Shown: positions 62,173 through 63,478 of the stretch, piece by piece
Layout of the letters: every line of letters begins with the position of its first letter
Numbering within the stretch: position 1 is the stretch's first letter
Assembly (NCBI GenBank): GCA_002305685.1
Contig: DBQB01000030.1
Span: 1-63,478, forward strand
Direction: 5' to 3'
DNA from: Ruminococcaceae bacterium UBA1405
Lineage (GTDB): Bacteria > Bacillota > Clostridia > Oscillospirales > Ruminococcaceae
Length of the DNA: 63,478 nucleotides
Notes under the pieces: generated by a model
The model's input: only the letters and a program-made list of their open reading frames with translations
What the model was told of the DNA's origin: nothing
Databases searched by the model: none
Made by a program: the position numbers and the translations under genes

Positions 62173-62852
62173 AAGGACTACCGTTTTGGAGTTATCTGGC
62201 GCTGGCGGCAGTGGTACTGCTGCTTTGCTTTGGTATTTGGCACGGCGTTCGCCGCAGCCTGCTTCGCCGGCGCAAACAAAAATATCTGCAGGAGGTGGGA
62301 CGCAAAGGGGAACAGGCGCTGGAGGAAGCCTTTGAAGCTTTGGGCGGATACCGGCGTATCCTCAGCAACGTCTATATTCCCACCGCACGCTCCACCACCG
62401 AGATCGATCTGATTATGCTGCACCATTCCGGGGTGTATGTGGTGGAAAACAAGTCCTATTCGGGATGGATTTTTGGTTCATCTCAGGATCAATACTGGCT
62501 GCAAACCTTTCCCAACGGGGAGCGGATGAATTTTTACAATCCCATCCGGCAAAACCAGGGACACATTGCCTCGCTGATGAAGTTCCTGGGAAGGGAGGAT
62601 CGGGAGCATTTTCATTCCATCATCGTCTTTTCCGATCGCTGCACCTTCAAAGAACTGGATTTGCGGGATACCGACGCCTGGATCATCCATGCCTCGGAGC
62701 TGCGCCGTACCCTGAAAAAAGCGGGGAAATCCAGCCGGTATTGTCTCACCCGCAGTGAAATTTCCAAACTATACCGTCAACTGGAGCCCCGTACCCGGGT
62801 ATCTTCACGGGTGAAACGGGATCATCTGCGGATGGTGCGCAATAAAAAATAA
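62169..62852 (+). CDS. NERD-domain protein with N-terminal membrane segment
   Basis: A 227-residue protein. An N-terminal hydrophobic helix (YLALAAVVLLLCFGIWHGV) is followed by a basic stretch, then a nuclease-related (NERD) domain with E in GRKGEQALEEAFEAL, D in TEIDLIMLHHSGVYVVENK and the Glu-x-Lys pair, which are the expected metal-binding residues. NERD proteins are thought to act in DNA processing; the function here is not known. The start at 62169 overlaps the upstream acetyltransferase stop. The long frame from 62130 is out of context. Confidence 0.8.
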   Translation: MKGLPFWSYLALAAVVLLLCFGIWHGVRRSLLRRRKQKYLQEVGRKGEQALEEAFEALGGYRRILSNVYIPTARSTTEIDLIMLHHSGVYVVENKSYSGWIFGSSQDQYWLQTFPNGERMNFYNPIRQNQGHIASLMKFLGREDREHFHSIIVFSDRCTFKELDLRDTDAWIIHASELRRTLKKAGKSSRYCLTRSEISKLYRQLEPRTRVSSRVKRDHLRMVRNKK

Positions 62853-63050
62853 TATTTAAGCTTGTGCCATTCAAAACAGAAGCCCTTAAAAATACTGGGC
62901 TTTTTGCGCATTAAAGCACCCAAAGCAGTATGGATTCTTAACGCTTTGGCGCCTAAATGGTACACGAGCTATCTGTTGTTCTAAAGACGAAGAGGAATAT
63001 TTATACCTCTAAAGATATAGTACATGTGGATGAGCTTGTTGGAGGTAAGA
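62853..63050. other. AT-rich intergenic region before the terminal gene
   Basis: About 200 bp. A small AAGCCC/GGGCTT hairpin (about 62881-62909) is the likely terminator of the NERD gene. No further feature could be supported. Confidence 0.4.
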
Positions 63051-63365
63051 ATGAAGTTAGAAATAGATCCCAATGGAGTATGGTATCATGGTTCCAATAT
63101 TATATTTGCGTTATTAAGGGAAGGCAGTACTGTCACCCAGTGGAGAGAATTGGCGGAAGCGTTTTCACATCAGCCAACAATGCTGGGATATGATGACGAT
63201 GGAACTATTTTCCACAATGGAGTCGAAAAAGGTTATTTGTTTGAGATTGACGAGCCGATAATGATGGATGTTGATATTTATCAGCATCCGAGGACAACAA
63301 TGGACAAAAATGCCGAGTTCCTTACAAAACGTCCGTTGAAAGTCAAATTAATCCAAGAACTGTAA
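63051..63365 (+). CDS. Small protein of unknown function, possibly ADP-ribosyltransferase-like
   Basis: A 104-residue protein starting at the ATG at 63051 with GGAGG eight bases upstream. The N-terminus holds a WYHGS sequence (residues 11-15) seen at the NAD pocket of short ADP-ribosyltransferase folds, and the C-terminal TMDKNAEFLTKRPLKVKL reads like a domain end. This is a resemblance only; most of the ART catalytic residues cannot be placed. The gene is visibly more AT-rich than its neighbours, suggesting recent acquisition. Confidence 0.5.
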   Translation: MKLEIDPNGVWYHGSNIIFALLREGSTVTQWRELAEAFSHQPTMLGYDDDGTIFHNGVEKGYLFEIDEPIMMDVDIYQHPRTTMDKNAEFLTKRPLKVKLIQEL

Positions 63366-63478
63366 TGAATGCTCCATCAGAGTGCTTAAAATATTTTAAA
63401 CAAGCAAAATAATCTTTCATGGCATAAACAGAGACAAGTGTTTTATACAAAATGAACTGCACCTCGTTTGTTAGACAG
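63366..63478. other. end of window, no gene seen
   Basis: AT-rich, no open frame with a ribosome site and no clear hairpin. Confidence 0.4.

Overview
The window looks like a chromosomal segment from a spore-forming, low-to-mid-GC Clostridia member, most likely Oscillospiraceae/Ruminococcaceae. This is inferred from gene content, not from a database match. The supporting features are dipicolinate synthase dpaAB (spore core), a MurB-RapZ-WhiA-DnaE-PfkA gene order typical of that group, HprK, a leucine T-box in front of leuA, and strong AGGAGG-type ribosome binding sites. No rRNA, tRNA, CRISPR array, insertion sequence or prophage was seen. Coding density is high and most convergent gene pairs are separated by long bidirectional hairpin terminators.

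Layout. 1-7.1 kb: asparagine synthase, divergent dpaA-dpaB and an MBL hydrolase, then a GH36 alpha-galactosidase. 7.2-14.1 kb: oligoendopeptidase F, a GH28 pectin hydrolase, a Gfo/Idh/MocA dehydrogenase and a B12-type radical SAM protein. 14.3-17.4 kb: small regulators (MarR, XRE), an unknown membrane protein with a suspected frameshift, a possible small RNA and a GT4 glycosyltransferase. 17.6-28.3 kb: the core block hprK, PHP phosphoesterase, ROK glucokinase, murB, rapZ, whiA, dnaE, pfkA. 28.4-36.9 kb: CE8 pectinesterase, RluA-type pseudouridine synthase, DUF1801 and nitroreductase genes, an M20 amidohydrolase, a redox-Cys protein, a small Cys protein, the CCA-adding enzyme and a CAP-domain lipoprotein. 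37-41.3 kb: serine hydrolase, flavin-binding oxidase-like protein, acetyltransferase, D,D-carboxypeptidase and a DUF1540 protein. 41.4-46.4 kb: an oligogalacturonate lyase (PL22) and a 1,202-residue LamG-containing protein of unknown activity, apparently one operon. 46.6-53.8 kb: polysaccharide deacetylase lipoprotein, Na/Pi cotransporter with Pho-box-like repeats, aldo/keto reductase, HPF and an NCS2 permease. 53.8-63.5 kb: a membrane-anchored MerR regulator, GH43, T-box-leuA, an ECF sigma factor with a membrane partner, acetyltransferase, a NERD protein and an AT-rich terminal gene.

How the genes work together. Four separate loci encode cytoplasmic (signal-peptide-free) enzymes for plant cell-wall oligosaccharides: GH28, CE8, PL22 plus the LamG protein, and GH43, with a GH36 alpha-galactosidase in addition. 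This suggests that imported pectic fragments and galactosides are finished inside the cell, with glucokinase, PfkA and HprK feeding and controlling glycolysis. The transporters are not in the window. The most interesting less-described items are the LamG/PL22 operon, a one-component transmembrane MerR regulator with a 19-bp-spacer promoter, the ECF-sigma/membrane-protein operon, and a candidate small RNA near 15.6 kb.
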